NCBI RefSeq assembly: GCF_029504575.1
Contig: NZ_JAQFII010000001.1
Span: 496,001-560,000 of the forward strand
Source: Streptomyces sp. SPB162
GTDB lineage: Bacteria; Actinomycetota; Actinomycetes; Streptomycetales; Streptomycetaceae
DNA: 64,000 nucleotides
Reading direction: 5' to 3'
The notes under the pieces: generated by a model
Told to the model about the DNA's origin: nothing
Database searches by the model: none
Seen by the model: the letters and a program-made list of their open reading frames with translations, nothing else
Made by a program: the position numbers and the translations under genes
Shown: positions 43,227 through 52,744 of the stretch, in pieces
Layout: the number at the start of each line of letters is the position of its first letter
Position numbering within the stretch: position 1 is the stretch's first letter

Positions 43227-43820
43227 CTACAGCGCGTCGCCCACCGGGCAGACGGTGATGACGGCCGCCCTGCCCTCGGACCGCAGGGTCACGGCGTCGG
43301 TGCCGGTGCCGGACACGAGCACCGCGTCGAAGCGGGCGAGCCGGCCCTTCTCGCAGCCCGGGTCGAGGACGAACCCGACGTCGTCGGCCAGGGCGACGAG
43401 GAGTACGGACCGGTTCCCGGGGACCGCTGCCGTGTGCGTCCCGTTCACGATCCCGACCATGGCCGCCGCCCGTCCGCGCCGGGTCATCACATTGAGATTG
43501 ACGAGGGGACCGCCGGTCAGCCGGCAGTCGGTGGCGGCGTCACCGGGGAACGCGAACGGGCGCAGCGGGAGGATCGGCGGGCGGACCTCACCGTCGATCG
43601 TCAGCACCATGCCCGCGCCGTCGACCACGGTGATGATCCTTTCGACCCCCGGGAGGGCGGAGTACGGCCCGTCCCCCACGACATCGGCGAGGCTCACCCG
43701 CCAGCCGAAGTCGGCCAGACCCGCACCCGGCGGATCCGCGGTGATCTCACGCGTCACGCCGCCGCCGTTGCTCCACGGCGTCGGAATCCGGTCGCCGGCC
43801 CGCAGCATGCGCGTTTCCAT
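43227..43820 (-). CDS. HutD/Ves family protein
   Basis: 197-residue cupin-like protein of the HutD/Ves family. METRMLRAGDRIPTPWSNGGGVTREI is the standard N-terminus, and FGWRVSLADVVGDGPYSALPGVERII the family core. HutD accompanies histidine utilisation genes in some bacteria; none are nearby here. The ATG 43820 was chosen over an upstream in-frame start because the family starts there. Confidence 0.85.
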   Translation of the reverse strand: METRMLRAGDRIPTPWSNGGGVTREITADPPGAGLADFGWRVSLADVVGDGPYSALPGVERIITVVDGAGMVLTIDGEVRPPILPLRPFAFPGDAATDCRLTGGPLVNLNVMTRRGRAAAMVGIVNGTHTAAVPGNRSVLLVALADDVGFVLDPGCEKGRLARFDAVLVSGTGTDAVTLRSEGRAAVITVCPVGDAL

Positions 43821-44265
43821 GGCGTCGATGGTCGCGGCGCGCGCCCGCGGCGTCAAATGGTCCGCCCCCGTGCGCGGACCATCCCCGCATCCCACAGAGC
43901 GACGCGGCACCGCCCCCACGCCACCCCGCCCCGCCTCGGTTTCGGGGCGGGGTGGGACGTCGTGACGGCATCACGGCGTCTGACGGCGCCCGGGAGGCGG
44001 ATGGCGCGAACGCCCCGCTGAAGCGCCGCTTCTCGAGTCCGTGCACCACCGGGCCGGGCGTACACGGACGGTGCCTTCACCGCGCTCCTTTCGCCTGCTG
44101 TAGGGGAGTATCAGGACTGCTTCGAGCTTCCCGCTTCCCGGCCCGCGCGTCACCGTGCGAACAGCGGGCGCCGGAGCGCGGCGTTCGCACGGGGCGTGAA
44201 CCCGACGTCCACCGAACGGTGCCTGCAGCACAATGGGCCGACGCACCCCCGACGAAGGGATTCCC
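43821..44265. other. Intergenic interval with a strong hairpin
   Basis: About 445 bases between hutD and the Nudix gene. A perfect 13-bp GC-rich hairpin (43921-43933 with 43943-43955, 9-base loop) lies 100 bases before hutD and may be an attenuator or a terminator for an unseen transcript. The rest has no protein-like frame with a ribosome site. Confidence 0.5.
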
Positions 44266-44781
44266 GTGGCCCGTCCTTCGGCTGCCGACACCGCCGGCGC
44301 GCTCGCCCCCGCGCTGGATTCGATGACCCTGCTCGCGGCCGCCGTGATCGTCCACGATCCCGGGAACCAGCGGGTCGTGCTGCTGCGGCGCGGGCCCGGG
44401 GCGAAGTACTGCCAGGGAAAGTGGGACCTTCCCATCGGCAAGAGCGAGCCGGGAGAACCCGTCACGGAGACGGCCGCGCGCGAACTGCGGGAGGAGACGG
44501 GCCTCGTGGTCGACCCGTCGGCGCTCCGTGTCGCCCATGTCATCCACGGCGCCTGGGGCGTCGAATCACCCAACGGCTTCCTCACCGTCGTCTTCACCGC
44601 TCACCAGTGGTCGGGAGAGCCCGTCAACAGCGAGCCGGAGAAGCACTCCGCGGTCCGCTGGTTCGACACCGGCGCGCTCCCCGAGATGGTGCCCAGTACG
44701 GGCCACGCGCTGCGCTGCGCCCTCGACGACGGCCCACGGATCTCGCTGCACGGCTGGCAGCACGCCGCTCCCGCCCAGTAG
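44266..44781 (+). CDS. Nudix hydrolase
   Basis: 171 residues with an exact Nudix box at about residues 64-86 (G-x5-E-x7-REL-x-EE-x-GL: GKSEPGEPVTETAARELREE, then TGL). Hydrolyses a nucleoside diphosphate linked to another group; substrate unknown. GTG 44266 has GAAGGGA five bases upstream; an in-frame ATG at 44233 lacks a ribosome site. The N-terminal 20 residues are Ala-rich. Confidence 0.85.
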   Translation: MARPSAADTAGALAPALDSMTLLAAAVIVHDPGNQRVVLLRRGPGAKYCQGKWDLPIGKSEPGEPVTETAARELREETGLVVDPSALRVAHVIHGAWGVESPNGFLTVVFTAHQWSGEPVNSEPEKHSAVRWFDTGALPEMVPSTGHALRCALDDGPRISLHGWQHAAPAQ

Positions 44782-44910
44782 TCGATTCGCTCCCGCGCAC
44801 ACCCCGTCCGACCTGGTCCGGCACGGACGCCCACGTGAACACGGCACCCACGTACGGCAGCCCGCAGGTGGCCGGTTCAAGATCCGCGGGAGTGAATTCG
44901 TTGCACCACG

Positions 44911-44926
44911 CGCAACGCGCGTTGCG
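44911..44926. promoter_or_regulatory. Palindromic operator candidate
   Basis: CGCAACGCGCGTTGCG is a perfect 16-bp palindrome, with a further GTTGC half site just upstream (44900). It lies about 80 bases before the lactonase gene. LacI-family operators often contain TTGCG/CGCAA halves; the regulator is not in the window. Confidence 0.5.
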
Positions 44927-45006
44927 ACAGTCGACGGACTCTGCTCCCCTGGAGCACCGCACAGCAGCGGACAGGATCGGCAACGCAGTATCGGGAGGTG
45001 TGTCGC

Positions 45007-46203
45007 GTGGAGGACAACGCAGGCATGGGCAGGCGGGGCCTGCTCAGCGCCGCGGCGGCGGCGGCAGCCGCCACGGTGGGCCTGGGGTGCGCCCCCGGGG
45101 CCACCGCGCGGGCGGAACTGCCCGCGGGGACCACGCGCAAGCCGTCCGCCACCGGGCCCAAACCGCTCTACCTCGGCACGTACACCTCCGTGAGCGGCGG
45201 CGGCAAGGGCGTCGCGCTGGCGACGTACGAGCCCACGACCGGCGCGATCACGTCCACCGGGGTGGTGACGGGCGTCGCGGATCCGTCCTTCGTGGCCCTC
45301 GGCCCGTCCGCCGCCGGCACGCTGTACACCGTCAACGAGCGCTCGCCGGGCTCCGTGACGGCCATCGCCCTGCACGGCGGCAGCGGTGGCGCGCCGAAGG
45401 TCCTGGGGTCGCGGCCCACCGGCGGTGACGGACCCTGCCATCTGTCCGTGCACCCGAGCGGCCGCTACCTCCTGAGCGCGAATTACGACTCGGGCAGCGT
45501 CGCCGTGCACCCGATCGGCCAGGACGGGAAGCTCGGCGCGCGCACCGCTCTCGTACGGCACAGCAGCCCGCCGCCGGGACCCGGCCAGGACGGGGCGCAC
45601 GCCCACGAGATCCTCACGAGCCCGGACGGCCGGTTCGTCCTCGCCGTCGATCTCGGCAACGACACCGTGTACACGTACAAGCTCGACGAGACGGTGGGCA
45701 CCCTGCGGCAGGTCTCCTTCGCCGCCCTGCGGCCGGGCGCGGGCCCGCGATCGCTGACGTTCCACCCCGGCGGGAAGTTCGCCTACGTGGCCAACGAGTT
45801 GGACAACACCGTCGTGGTCTGCGGCTACAACGCCACGACGGGGAAGCTGACCCCCGGCGCACCCCAGTCCACCGGGACCGGGAGCGTCAAGAGCTATCCG
45901 GCGCAGCTGCTGGTCTCCGCCGACGGAGCCTTCGCGTACCTCGCCAACCGCGGTCACAACAGCATCACCCGCTACGCCGTCGAGTCCGCCGGCGCGACGC
46001 TGCGCCTGTTGGACACGGTGCCGGTGGGCGGCGACTTCCCCCGGCACATCGCCTTCGATCCGACGGGCCGGCTGCTCTTCGCCGCCAACCAGAAGTCGAA
46101 CACGGTCAGCGTCCTGAACGTCGACACCAAGACCGGGAAACTGACGCCGGCCGGCCGGCCGTTCGCCGCCCCCGGCGCGGTGTGCGTACTGCCCTCGCCG
46201 TAA
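45007..46203 (+). CDS. Secreted beta-propeller lactonase (YbhE-type)
   Basis: 398 residues. Start GTG 45007 has GGGAGG eight bases upstream, better than the GTG at 44998. N-terminal GMGRRGLLSAAAAAAAA looks like a Tat signal (twin Arg). The mature part is a seven-bladed propeller of the lactonase/6-phosphogluconolactonase family: repeated GxYxxxANYDSGSVAV and KFAYVANELDNTVVV type blades. Exported, so the substrate is probably an extracellular sugar lactone, not 6-phosphogluconolactone. A hairpin terminator follows. Confidence 0.82.
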   Translation: MEDNAGMGRRGLLSAAAAAAAATVGLGCAPGATARAELPAGTTRKPSATGPKPLYLGTYTSVSGGGKGVALATYEPTTGAITSTGVVTGVADPSFVALGPSAAGTLYTVNERSPGSVTAIALHGGSGGAPKVLGSRPTGGDGPCHLSVHPSGRYLLSANYDSGSVAVHPIGQDGKLGARTALVRHSSPPPGPGQDGAHAHEILTSPDGRFVLAVDLGNDTVYTYKLDETVGTLRQVSFAALRPGAGPRSLTFHPGGKFAYVANELDNTVVVCGYNATTGKLTPGAPQSTGTGSVKSYPAQLLVSADGAFAYLANRGHNSITRYAVESAGATLRLLDTVPVGGDFPRHIAFDPTGRLLFAANQKSNTVSVLNVDTKTGKLTPAGRPFAAPGAVCVLPSP

Positions 46204-46230
46204 CCGAATCCGATCCGGCCGGTGGGGCCT

Positions 46231-46261
46231 CGACCCGGAAGCGCCTCGCGCTTCCGGGTCG
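46231..46261 (+). terminator. 14-bp hairpin terminator
   Basis: Perfect 14-bp stem, CTC loop, 27 bases after the lactonase stop and immediately before the alpha-galactosidase promoter region. Confidence 0.8.
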
Positions 46262-46267
46262 TACTTC

Positions 46268-46296
46268 TTGACATGTCCTGTCAGTACCGCTGTGAT
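46268..46296 (+). promoter_or_regulatory. Promoter candidate for the GH27 gene
   Basis: TTGACA at 46268-46273, 17 bases, TGTGAT at 46291-46296. The -35 hexamer overlaps an inverted repeat (TGACA-TGTCC-TGTCA, 46269-46283), so a repressor could bind there. The -10 box is weak. Confidence 0.5.
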
Positions 46297-46355
46297 GTGG
46301 TTGCTTTCGTTCGACCCCGTTGAATTGTGCGCCATTTACCCCCATGGAGCCGCAC

Positions 46356-48497
46356 ATGCAGCCCGAACGTCACACCATCAGACAGCGTTTGGCGGCCCTG
46401 TCCGCTTCCCTGGCACTCGTCATCGGAGGCGGGGCGCTGGCCGCCACGGCCGCGGTGACCGTGCAGGTCGCCACGGCGGCGCCCGCCGCGGCCGTCGACA
46501 ACGGCCTTGCCCTGACCCCGCAGATGGGGTTCAACAACTGGAACTCCACGCACTGCCGGGCGGAGTTCAACGAGGCGATGGTCAAGGGGATCGCCGACAT
46601 CTTCGTCTCGCAGGGCCTCAAGAGCGCCGGCTACACCTACGTCAACATCGACGACTGCTGGGCACTGCCCAACCGTGACGCCGCGGGCAACCTCGTGCCG
46701 GATCCGGCGCGCTTCCCCAACGGAATCAAGGCCGTCGCGGACTACGTGCACTCCAAAGGCCTCAAGTTCGGCCTCTACTCCAGCGCCGGCACCAAGACCT
46801 GCGACACCCTCGGCTTCCCCGGCGGCCTCGGCCATGAGCAGCAGGACGCCAACCTGTGGGCGTCCTGGGGTGTCGACTACCTCAAGTACGACAACTGCAA
46901 CAACACCGGTGCGGACGCCCAGACCCGGTACAAGGCCATGGGCAACGCCCTCAAGGCCACCGGCCGCCCGATCCTCTACAGCATCTGCGAATGGGGCTCC
47001 AACCAGCCCTGGAACTGGGCCGGAGGAGTCGGCAACTCCTGGCGCACCACCGGCGACATCAGCGACAACTGGTCCAGCATGATCGGCATAGCCCACCAGA
47101 ACCAGTCGCTCGCCCCATACGCCAAGCCCGGCGCCTGGAACGACCCGGACATGCTCGAGGTCGGCAACGGCGGGATGACGGACACCGAGTACCGCACCCA
47201 CTTCAGCCTCTGGTCGCAGATGGCCGCGCCCCTGCTGATCGGCAGCGATCTACGCAGCGCGAGCGCCGCGACGCTCGCCGTCCTGAAGAACACCGACGTC
47301 ATCGCCGTCGACCAGGACAGCCTCGGCAAACAGGGCACCGTGGTGTCCAACTCCGGCGGGAGGGTCGTGATGACCAAGGCGCTGGCGGGCGGCGACCGGT
47401 CGGTGACCCTGACCAACGAGAGCGGCTCCGCGCAGACGATCTCGACGACCGCGGAGGCGGCCGGCATCGGCGGCGCCTCCTCGTACACCCTCAAGGACCT
47501 GTGGTCCAAGCAGACCAGCTCCACCACCGGCACCATCAGCGCCTCAGTCCCCGCGCACGGCACCGTGATGTTCCGGGTGACACCCGGCAGCCCCGTCCCG
47601 CCGCCGAGCGGAATCAACCAGCTCAGCGATCTGCCGATGACCTCGGCGACCAACGGCTGGGGCCCGGTCGAGCGCGACCGCAGCAACGGCGAGCAGGCCG
47701 CCGGTGACGGGCGCACCCTCACCATCAACGGCACCACGTACGCCAAGGGCCTCGGCACCCACGCCCCCAGCGACATCAGCTACTACCTGGGCGGCAGCTG
47801 CAGTACGGTCAACGTCGACGTGGGCGTGGACGACGAGGTGTCCAGTCCGGGCACGGTGGTCTTCCAGCTCTACCGCGACAGCACCAAGGTCGCCGACAGC
47901 GGGGTGCGGACGGCGAGCGACGGCCCGAAGCACCTGACCGCCGATCTGACCGGCGGGAGCCGACTCCGGCTGGTCGTCACCGACGGCGGCGACGGCATCA
48001 ACTACGACCACGCCGACTGGGCCGACGCCCGACTGGCCTGCGGCAACGGCCCGGCGGCGGGAACCAGCGCGCTCAGCGACCTCAACTGGACGTCGGCGGC
48101 CAACGGCTGGGGTCCGGTCGAGCGCGACCGCAGCAACGGCGAACAGCCCGCCGGTGACGGACGCACCCTCACCATCAACGGCACCACCTACACCAAGGGC
48201 CTCGGCACCCACGCCGCTTCCACCGTCAACTACTACCTCGGCGGCACCTGCACCTCCCTGACCACGGACGTGGGCGTCGACGACGAGAAGACGGCGGACG
48301 GTTCGGTGGTCTTCCAGATCTTCCGGGACGGCACCAAGGTCGCCGACAGCGGGCTGGTCACGGTCAGCGACGCCGCGAAGCACCTGACGGCCGACCTCAC
48401 GGGCGGCCTGGAGCTGAAGCTCGTCGTCACCGACGGCGGCAACGGCAACACCTCCGACCACGCCGACTGGGCACTGCCCCGCCTCACCTGCGGATGA
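46356..48497 (+). CDS. Secreted GH27 alpha-galactosidase with two NPCBM domains
   Basis: 713 residues from ATG 46356 (GGAG six bases upstream). Long signal region to about residue 45 (AATAAVTVQVATAAPAAAV). GH27 catalytic domain (about 50-310): TPQMGFNNWN start, nucleophile D in YLKYDNCNN, acid/base D in GDISDNW, CEWGSNQPWNW. A beta-sandwich domain follows, then two NPCBM-type carbohydrate-binding domains (about 425-565 and 575-713). The two NPCBM domains come from a DNA duplication with a 450-bp period. Probably releases alpha-galactose (or L-arabinopyranose) from plant polysaccharides outside the cell. Confidence 0.88.
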   Translation: MQPERHTIRQRLAALSASLALVIGGGALAATAAVTVQVATAAPAAAVDNGLALTPQMGFNNWNSTHCRAEFNEAMVKGIADIFVSQGLKSAGYTYVNIDDCWALPNRDAAGNLVPDPARFPNGIKAVADYVHSKGLKFGLYSSAGTKTCDTLGFPGGLGHEQQDANLWASWGVDYLKYDNCNNTGADAQTRYKAMGNALKATGRPILYSICEWGSNQPWNWAGGVGNSWRTTGDISDNWSSMIGIAHQNQSLAPYAKPGAWNDPDMLEVGNGGMTDTEYRTHFSLWSQMAAPLLIGSDLRSASAATLAVLKNTDVIAVDQDSLGKQGTVVSNSGGRVVMTKALAGGDRSVTLTNESGSAQTISTTAEAAGIGGASSYTLKDLWSKQTSSTTGTISASVPAHGTVMFRVTPGSPVPPPSGINQLSDLPMTSATNGWGPVERDRSNGEQAAGDGRTLTINGTTYAKGLGTHAPSDISYYLGGSCSTVNVDVGVDDEVSSPGTVVFQLYRDSTKVADSGVRTASDGPKHLTADLTGGSRLRLVVTDGGDGINYDHADWADARLACGNGPAAGTSALSDLNWTSAANGWGPVERDRSNGEQPAGDGRTLTINGTTYTKGLGTHAASTVNYYLGGTCTSLTTDVGVDDEKTADGSVVFQIFRDGTKVADSGLVTVSDAAKHLTADLTGGLELKLVVTDGGNGNTSDHADWALPRLTCG

Positions 48498-48521
48498 TCC
48501 CGGCACCCACCTGAACGATCA

Positions 48522-48561
48522 GGGCCTGCCCGGCCGTCGGCGTGCGATCGGGCAGGCCCTA
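48522..48561 (+). terminator. 12-bp stem terminator after GH27 gene
   Basis: Perfect 12-bp stem (48522-48533 with 48550-48561), 16-base loop, 24 bases after the stop. Confidence 0.7.
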
Positions 48562-48630
48562 CCATTCGCGCAACACGGTGATCGCGCTCCGCCGCCGGGC
48601 GGCGCCGGCGCCGAGGCCAAGGGAGCGCTC

Positions 48631-49125
48631 ATGTCCAAGCAGCCCGCCGTGGGTACGCCGGCCCCCGACTTCACCCTGCCGGGGCTCGTCCTCGGCAGCC
48701 CCGACGCGGTCGCGGGCGAACGTGGCGACTACGCGCTCGCGGAGCAGCGCGGCAATCCGTTGCTGCTGGTCTTCTACCCCGGCGACGAAACGGCCGTGTG
48801 CACGAAGCAGCTGTGCTCCTACACCTCGGACCTGGACCGGTTCACCGGCCTGGGCGCCACCGTGTGGGGCATCAGCCCGCAGGACCTGGACAGCCACGAG
48901 TCCTTCGCCCGCAAGCACCGGCTCGGCTTCCCGCTGCTGGCCGACACCGAGCGCACCGTGGCCAAGGCCTACGGCATCGCCGTCCCCGGCCTCGGTCTGC
49001 GCCGCTCGGTCTTCCTGCTCGACGGCGAGGGCACCGTGCGCTGGAAGCACGTCGCGCTGGCCGGGCTCACTTTCGTGACCACCGACGTCCTGACCGAACA
49101 GCTGGCCGCGCTGCAGGCCGGCTGA
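48631..49125 (+). CDS. Peroxiredoxin, BCP/PrxQ type
   Basis: 164 residues. Peroxidatic C57 and resolving C62 lie in the five-residue spaced pair of PrxQ (PGDETAVCTKQLC), with APDFTLPGL near the N-terminus. Reduces hydrogen peroxide and organic hydroperoxides, with electrons from thioredoxin. Cytoplasmic, monocistronic. A short hairpin (49129-49144) after the stop may be the terminator. Confidence 0.88.
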   Translation: MSKQPAVGTPAPDFTLPGLVLGSPDAVAGERGDYALAEQRGNPLLLVFYPGDETAVCTKQLCSYTSDLDRFTGLGATVWGISPQDLDSHESFARKHRLGFPLLADTERTVAKAYGIAVPGLGLRRSVFLLDGEGTVRWKHVALAGLTFVTTDVLTEQLAALQAG

Positions 49126-49294
49126 ACGCCGACGGACCCGTCGGCCGAACGCCGGACAGGGCGCCCGACCGTACTCCATAATCGAACGCGCTCCCGTGCA
49201 ACCACCGGATGAGTACAGACGTCCACCCATCAACCGGTAGTTCGGCGGAATTCCCGCGCCGGAGCCCATCCGATGCGACGAGGTGCGCCCGACG

Positions 49295-50986
49295 ATGACC
49301 GACCCACAGGACTCCAGACGGTCAGAACCCGAGTGGTCCCTTCCCGGCTATCGCGCGCTGCGCGTCCTGGGAACGGGCGGTTGCGGCACGGTGGTGCACG
49401 CGGTCGATGAGCGCAGCGGCGCCGAGGTCGCGGTCAAGTACCTGAACGAGGAGAGCCGCGCACGGACCGGCCTCCTCAGCAGCTTCCGCTACGAGGCCCA
49501 GCTCCTGCAACAGCTGGACTCCCCACACGTGGTGCGCGTCTACGACTACGTCGAGGCCCCCGCGGGCGCGGCGATCGTCATGGAGCTCATCGAGGGCGTG
49601 TCACTGGGGGCGATGCTGCGGGCGAACGGCGCGGCCGTCCCCGAAGCGGCGCTGTCGGTCCTGAAGGGGTCGCTGCTCGGTCTGGCCGCCGCCCACGCGG
49701 CCGGGGTGGTGCACCGCGACTACAAGCCCGGCAACGTGATGGTCTCCACCAACGGCGTCTCCACGCTGGTGGACTTCGGCATCGCGGTGCGGCAGGGCGC
49801 CGACGCCCCCAGCGCCGGCACGCCGCCCTACATGGCACCGGAGCAGTGGCGCGGCGAGCCGGCGTCACCCGCGACCGACGTCTACGCGGCGACCGCGACG
49901 TTCTTCGAGTGCCTCACCGGCGAGCGCCCGTACAGCGGGGCGACCATGGCCGAGCTGGCGGTCCAGCACATCACCGCGCCGATTCCGGATCACCGTGCCC
50001 CCGAAGAGCTCCGGGCGCTGATCGGGCACGGGCTCGCCAAGAACGCCGACGAACGTCCCGTGAGCGCCACCGCCTTCCTCGCCGAACTCGAAGCGGCCGC
50101 CGGCATCGCATACGGCCCGGACTGGGAGCGCCGCGGCCGCCGGGCGCTCATCGCCGTGGTCGCGCTGCTCGCCGCACTGCTCCCGAGCGCCCTCGGCGAC
50201 GCCACCGCGCCACCACCACCCGCTCAGGGCGGCGGCGCGGGCCTGCCCTTGGGCCACGGCAAGCCCCGGCGGCTGCCGCGCGGGCGCGCAGCGGCTTTAG
50301 TGGCCGGATCGGTCGCCCTGCTGGGCCTGGCAGCGGCCGGCACGGTCGTCGCCCTCGGCGGCCACGGCAACACGCCGCACCGCACCGGCGGCCTCTCGGC
50401 CCCGCCTTCGGCCTCGTCGCCGTCTCTGGGCACCGTCGCCCCGCCCGGCACGACGCCGCCGGGCGGCGCGACGGTGGGCCCGAGCCTCAGCCCGAGCACA
50501 TCAGCGTCCACATCCACCACACCAACGCCGACGGACACCACGACCACAGTCCTGACCACCCCACCCACGACGCCCGCGACGACCACTCCACCGGCCACCC
50601 CGCCGACTACGGTTCCCACGACGGCGCCCACTACGACGAAGCCGCCTCCGCCCAAGGCGCCAGTGGTCACGTCCGCCTCGGTCGACACGTTCACGGCAAA
50701 CGGGGGGTTGGCGGCGACAGCCACTTTCTCTGTCGGCAAGGGCAGCACCGGAGCCTTCACCATCACGTTGACGTGGTACGACGCGGATGCCAAAGGCAAT
50801 CCCCTGACGACGGACGGAAATCCCGAAACGTACACGTTTGACGGGGAGTACACCTTTAACAGACCCCACACCTTCGACGGCTGCGACCGAATGTGGGGTG
50901 TCCGCATCACGACGAAGCCGGCCGCCGCCGATCAGAGCACCGCGTACCGGTCCGTCGTGGCTGGTGGCTGCGGCACCGCACGCTAA
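49295..50986 (+). CDS. Transmembrane Ser/Thr protein kinase with extracellular sensor domain
   Basis: 563 residues. Hanks-type kinase domain (about 15-265): GTGGCGTVVHA P-loop, K48 in VAVKYL, catalytic loop HRDYKPGN (Tyr instead of the usual Leu), DFG, and APEQWRG. A hydrophobic segment near residue 285 (IAVVALLAALLP) is followed by a second near 335 (AALVAGSVALLGLAAAG). Then comes a long Thr/Pro-rich linker (about 365-450) and a small C-terminal extracellular beta domain (about 455-563; TWYDADAKGNPL, ending with two cysteines). The domain probably senses a wall or secreted ligand. ATG 49295 chosen. Confidence 0.85.
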   Translation: MTDPQDSRRSEPEWSLPGYRALRVLGTGGCGTVVHAVDERSGAEVAVKYLNEESRARTGLLSSFRYEAQLLQQLDSPHVVRVYDYVEAPAGAAIVMELIEGVSLGAMLRANGAAVPEAALSVLKGSLLGLAAAHAAGVVHRDYKPGNVMVSTNGVSTLVDFGIAVRQGADAPSAGTPPYMAPEQWRGEPASPATDVYAATATFFECLTGERPYSGATMAELAVQHITAPIPDHRAPEELRALIGHGLAKNADERPVSATAFLAELEAAAGIAYGPDWERRGRRALIAVVALLAALLPSALGDATAPPPPAQGGGAGLPLGHGKPRRLPRGRAAALVAGSVALLGLAAAGTVVALGGHGNTPHRTGGLSAPPSASSPSLGTVAPPGTTPPGGATVGPSLSPSTSASTSTTPTPTDTTTTVLTTPPTTPATTTPPATPPTTVPTTAPTTTKPPPPKAPVVTSASVDTFTANGGLAATATFSVGKGSTGAFTITLTWYDADAKGNPLTTDGNPETYTFDGEYTFNRPHTFDGCDRMWGVRITTKPAAADQSTAYRSVVAGGCGTAR

Positions 50987-51002
50987 CCGCCCAGCGCGAG
51001 CG

Positions 51003-52370
51003 TCACGCCACCGGCTCCCGTGAGTCGTACCGGGCGAACCGCGGCTGCAGAGCCGCCAGCGTGGCGACGACCGCGATGCACGCCAGTCCCCCGCCCACGA
51101 TCGCGGTGGCCGGGGAGAAGAGGTCCGCGGCCGAGCCGGCCAGGAAGTCGCCCAGGCGGGGGCCGCCCGCGACGACGACGATGAAGACGCCCTGCAGGCG
51201 GCCGCGCATGTCGTCGGGGGCGGCGGCCTGGAGCATGGTGTTGCGGAAGACCATGGAGACGGTGTCGGCGCAGCCGGCCAGTGCCAGGAAGAACAGGCCG
51301 AGCCACAGGTCGCGGGTGAGGCCGAAGACCGCGACGGCCGCGCCCCAGCAGGCCACCGAGATCAGTACGGCGAGCCCTTGGCGGTGGATGCGGCCGAGCC
51401 AGCCGGAGAAGAGGCCGCCGAGCAGGGCGCCGACGGCCGGGGCCGCGGTGAGCAGGCCAACGGTCTTGGCGTCACCCGCGAACCACATGACGGCGATGGC
51501 GGGGAAGAGCACGCGCGGCTGGGCGAGCACCATCGCGGCCATGTCGGTGAAGAACGTCATCCGCAGATTGGGCCGGCCGCCGAGGAACCGCAGTCCGTCC
51601 AGGACGGAGGCCCATCCACGGCGGGTGTTCGCGGCGTTCGAGGCGTCGCGTTCCGGCTTCATCGAGGGCAGGCGCCACATCGCGTAGAGGGAGGCCGAGA
51701 AAGTGACCACGTCGATCAGGTACGCGGCCTGATAACCCCACAGGCCGACGAAGACGCCGCCGAGCATGGGCCCCGCCATCGTGCCCACGCCGCCGGCGAG
51801 CGAGGCCAGGGCGTTGGCGGCGGGCAGCTGTTCGGGCGGGAGCAGGCGCGGGATCATCGAGGAGCGGGCCGGGGAGTTCAGGGCGAAGCAGACGGACTGC
51901 AGGGCGACGGTCGCGTACAGCAGCCACACCTGCCGCAGATCGAGCAGCGCGCTCGTTGCCAGGACCCCGGACAGGACGGTCGCGCCGCAGGCGCTCGCCA
52001 GCCCGAGTTTGCGGCGGTCCACGGCGTCGGCGATGGCGCCGCCGTAGAGCCCGAATATGACCAGCGGGATCAGGGAGCACAGGCCCACCAGTCCGACCGA
52101 GAAGCTGGAGCCGGTGATCGCGTAGACCTGCAGGGAGACCGCCATGGCGGTCATCTGCTGGCCGATCCAGGAGACCAGGTTGCCGAACCACAGCCGGCGG
52201 AAGTGCGGGGACTCGCGCAGCGGGGTCAGGTCCGCGAGCACGCGACCGGCGGTACGGGGAATCCGGGCGGGTGGCGGGGTGGTGGCCGTGCCGGGTGCGG
52301 TTTCCAGGGGTTTCCGGGGTTCCGCCGAGTCTTCGGATCGCTTGCTTCGGAGCACCCGGCACGGTAACAA
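51003..52370 (-). CDS. MFS exporter (EntS/MFS_3 type)
   Basis: 455 residues, about 11-12 transmembrane helices. The N-terminal helix region LWFGNLVSWIGQQMTAMAV and LYGGAIADAVDRRKLGL (A-loop) recall EntS-like siderophore or drug exporters. Start is a TTG (52370) with GGGAAGCGG upstream; a GTG at residue 6 is an alternative. Convergent with the kinase gene, 16 bases apart. Substrate unknown. Confidence 0.8.
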   Translation of the reverse strand: MLPCRVLRSKRSEDSAEPRKPLETAPGTATTPPPARIPRTAGRVLADLTPLRESPHFRRLWFGNLVSWIGQQMTAMAVSLQVYAITGSSFSVGLVGLCSLIPLVIFGLYGGAIADAVDRRKLGLASACGATVLSGVLATSALLDLRQVWLLYATVALQSVCFALNSPARSSMIPRLLPPEQLPAANALASLAGGVGTMAGPMLGGVFVGLWGYQAAYLIDVVTFSASLYAMWRLPSMKPERDASNAANTRRGWASVLDGLRFLGGRPNLRMTFFTDMAAMVLAQPRVLFPAIAVMWFAGDAKTVGLLTAAPAVGALLGGLFSGWLGRIHRQGLAVLISVACWGAAVAVFGLTRDLWLGLFFLALAGCADTVSMVFRNTMLQAAAPDDMRGRLQGVFIVVVAGGPRLGDFLAGSAADLFSPATAIVGGGLACIAVVATLAALQPRFARYDSREPVA

Positions 52371-52744
52371 CCGCTTCCCGGGCTTCCGCTCGGCGGGGTC
52401 GGATTATCCGATCGTGCACCCCGGGGCCTCGCAACCCTTGAGGTGCCCTTGAGTGGCGCGCATGTGTACTGGGGTTCTCTTAGGGGTGACCCAGGGAGGA
52501 AATCGGCTGGTGACAACCGGTCGGCGGGCTTACTCTGAGCGGAACGAACAGGATCACCGGGCAGCCAACCAGCGCCCCAGACCCTGTCCGGGGAAGCGTC
52601 CACCCACCATGGCCGCTCTTCCGGCTCCGCACCAGGCGCCACCGCGTCCGCACTTGCTCGATACACATGCCCCACCGGGTGTCCGACGCCCGGTCGTAGG
52701 CCGCGTCGGCGCATCCGGTTCACTCGAAGGAAATGGAGTGCGCG
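52371..52744. other. Intergenic interval before a short peptide gene
   Basis: About 370 bases between the MFS start and the small gene. It contains a few GC-rich inverted repeats, no hairpin longer than 8 bp, and a ribosome site GGAG just before the next GTG. Nothing else I can support. Confidence 0.4.

Noticed and set aside
43821..44265. tRNA or small RNA gene
   Set aside because: No cloverleaf or tRNA consensus boxes could be found by eye; only a plain hairpin.
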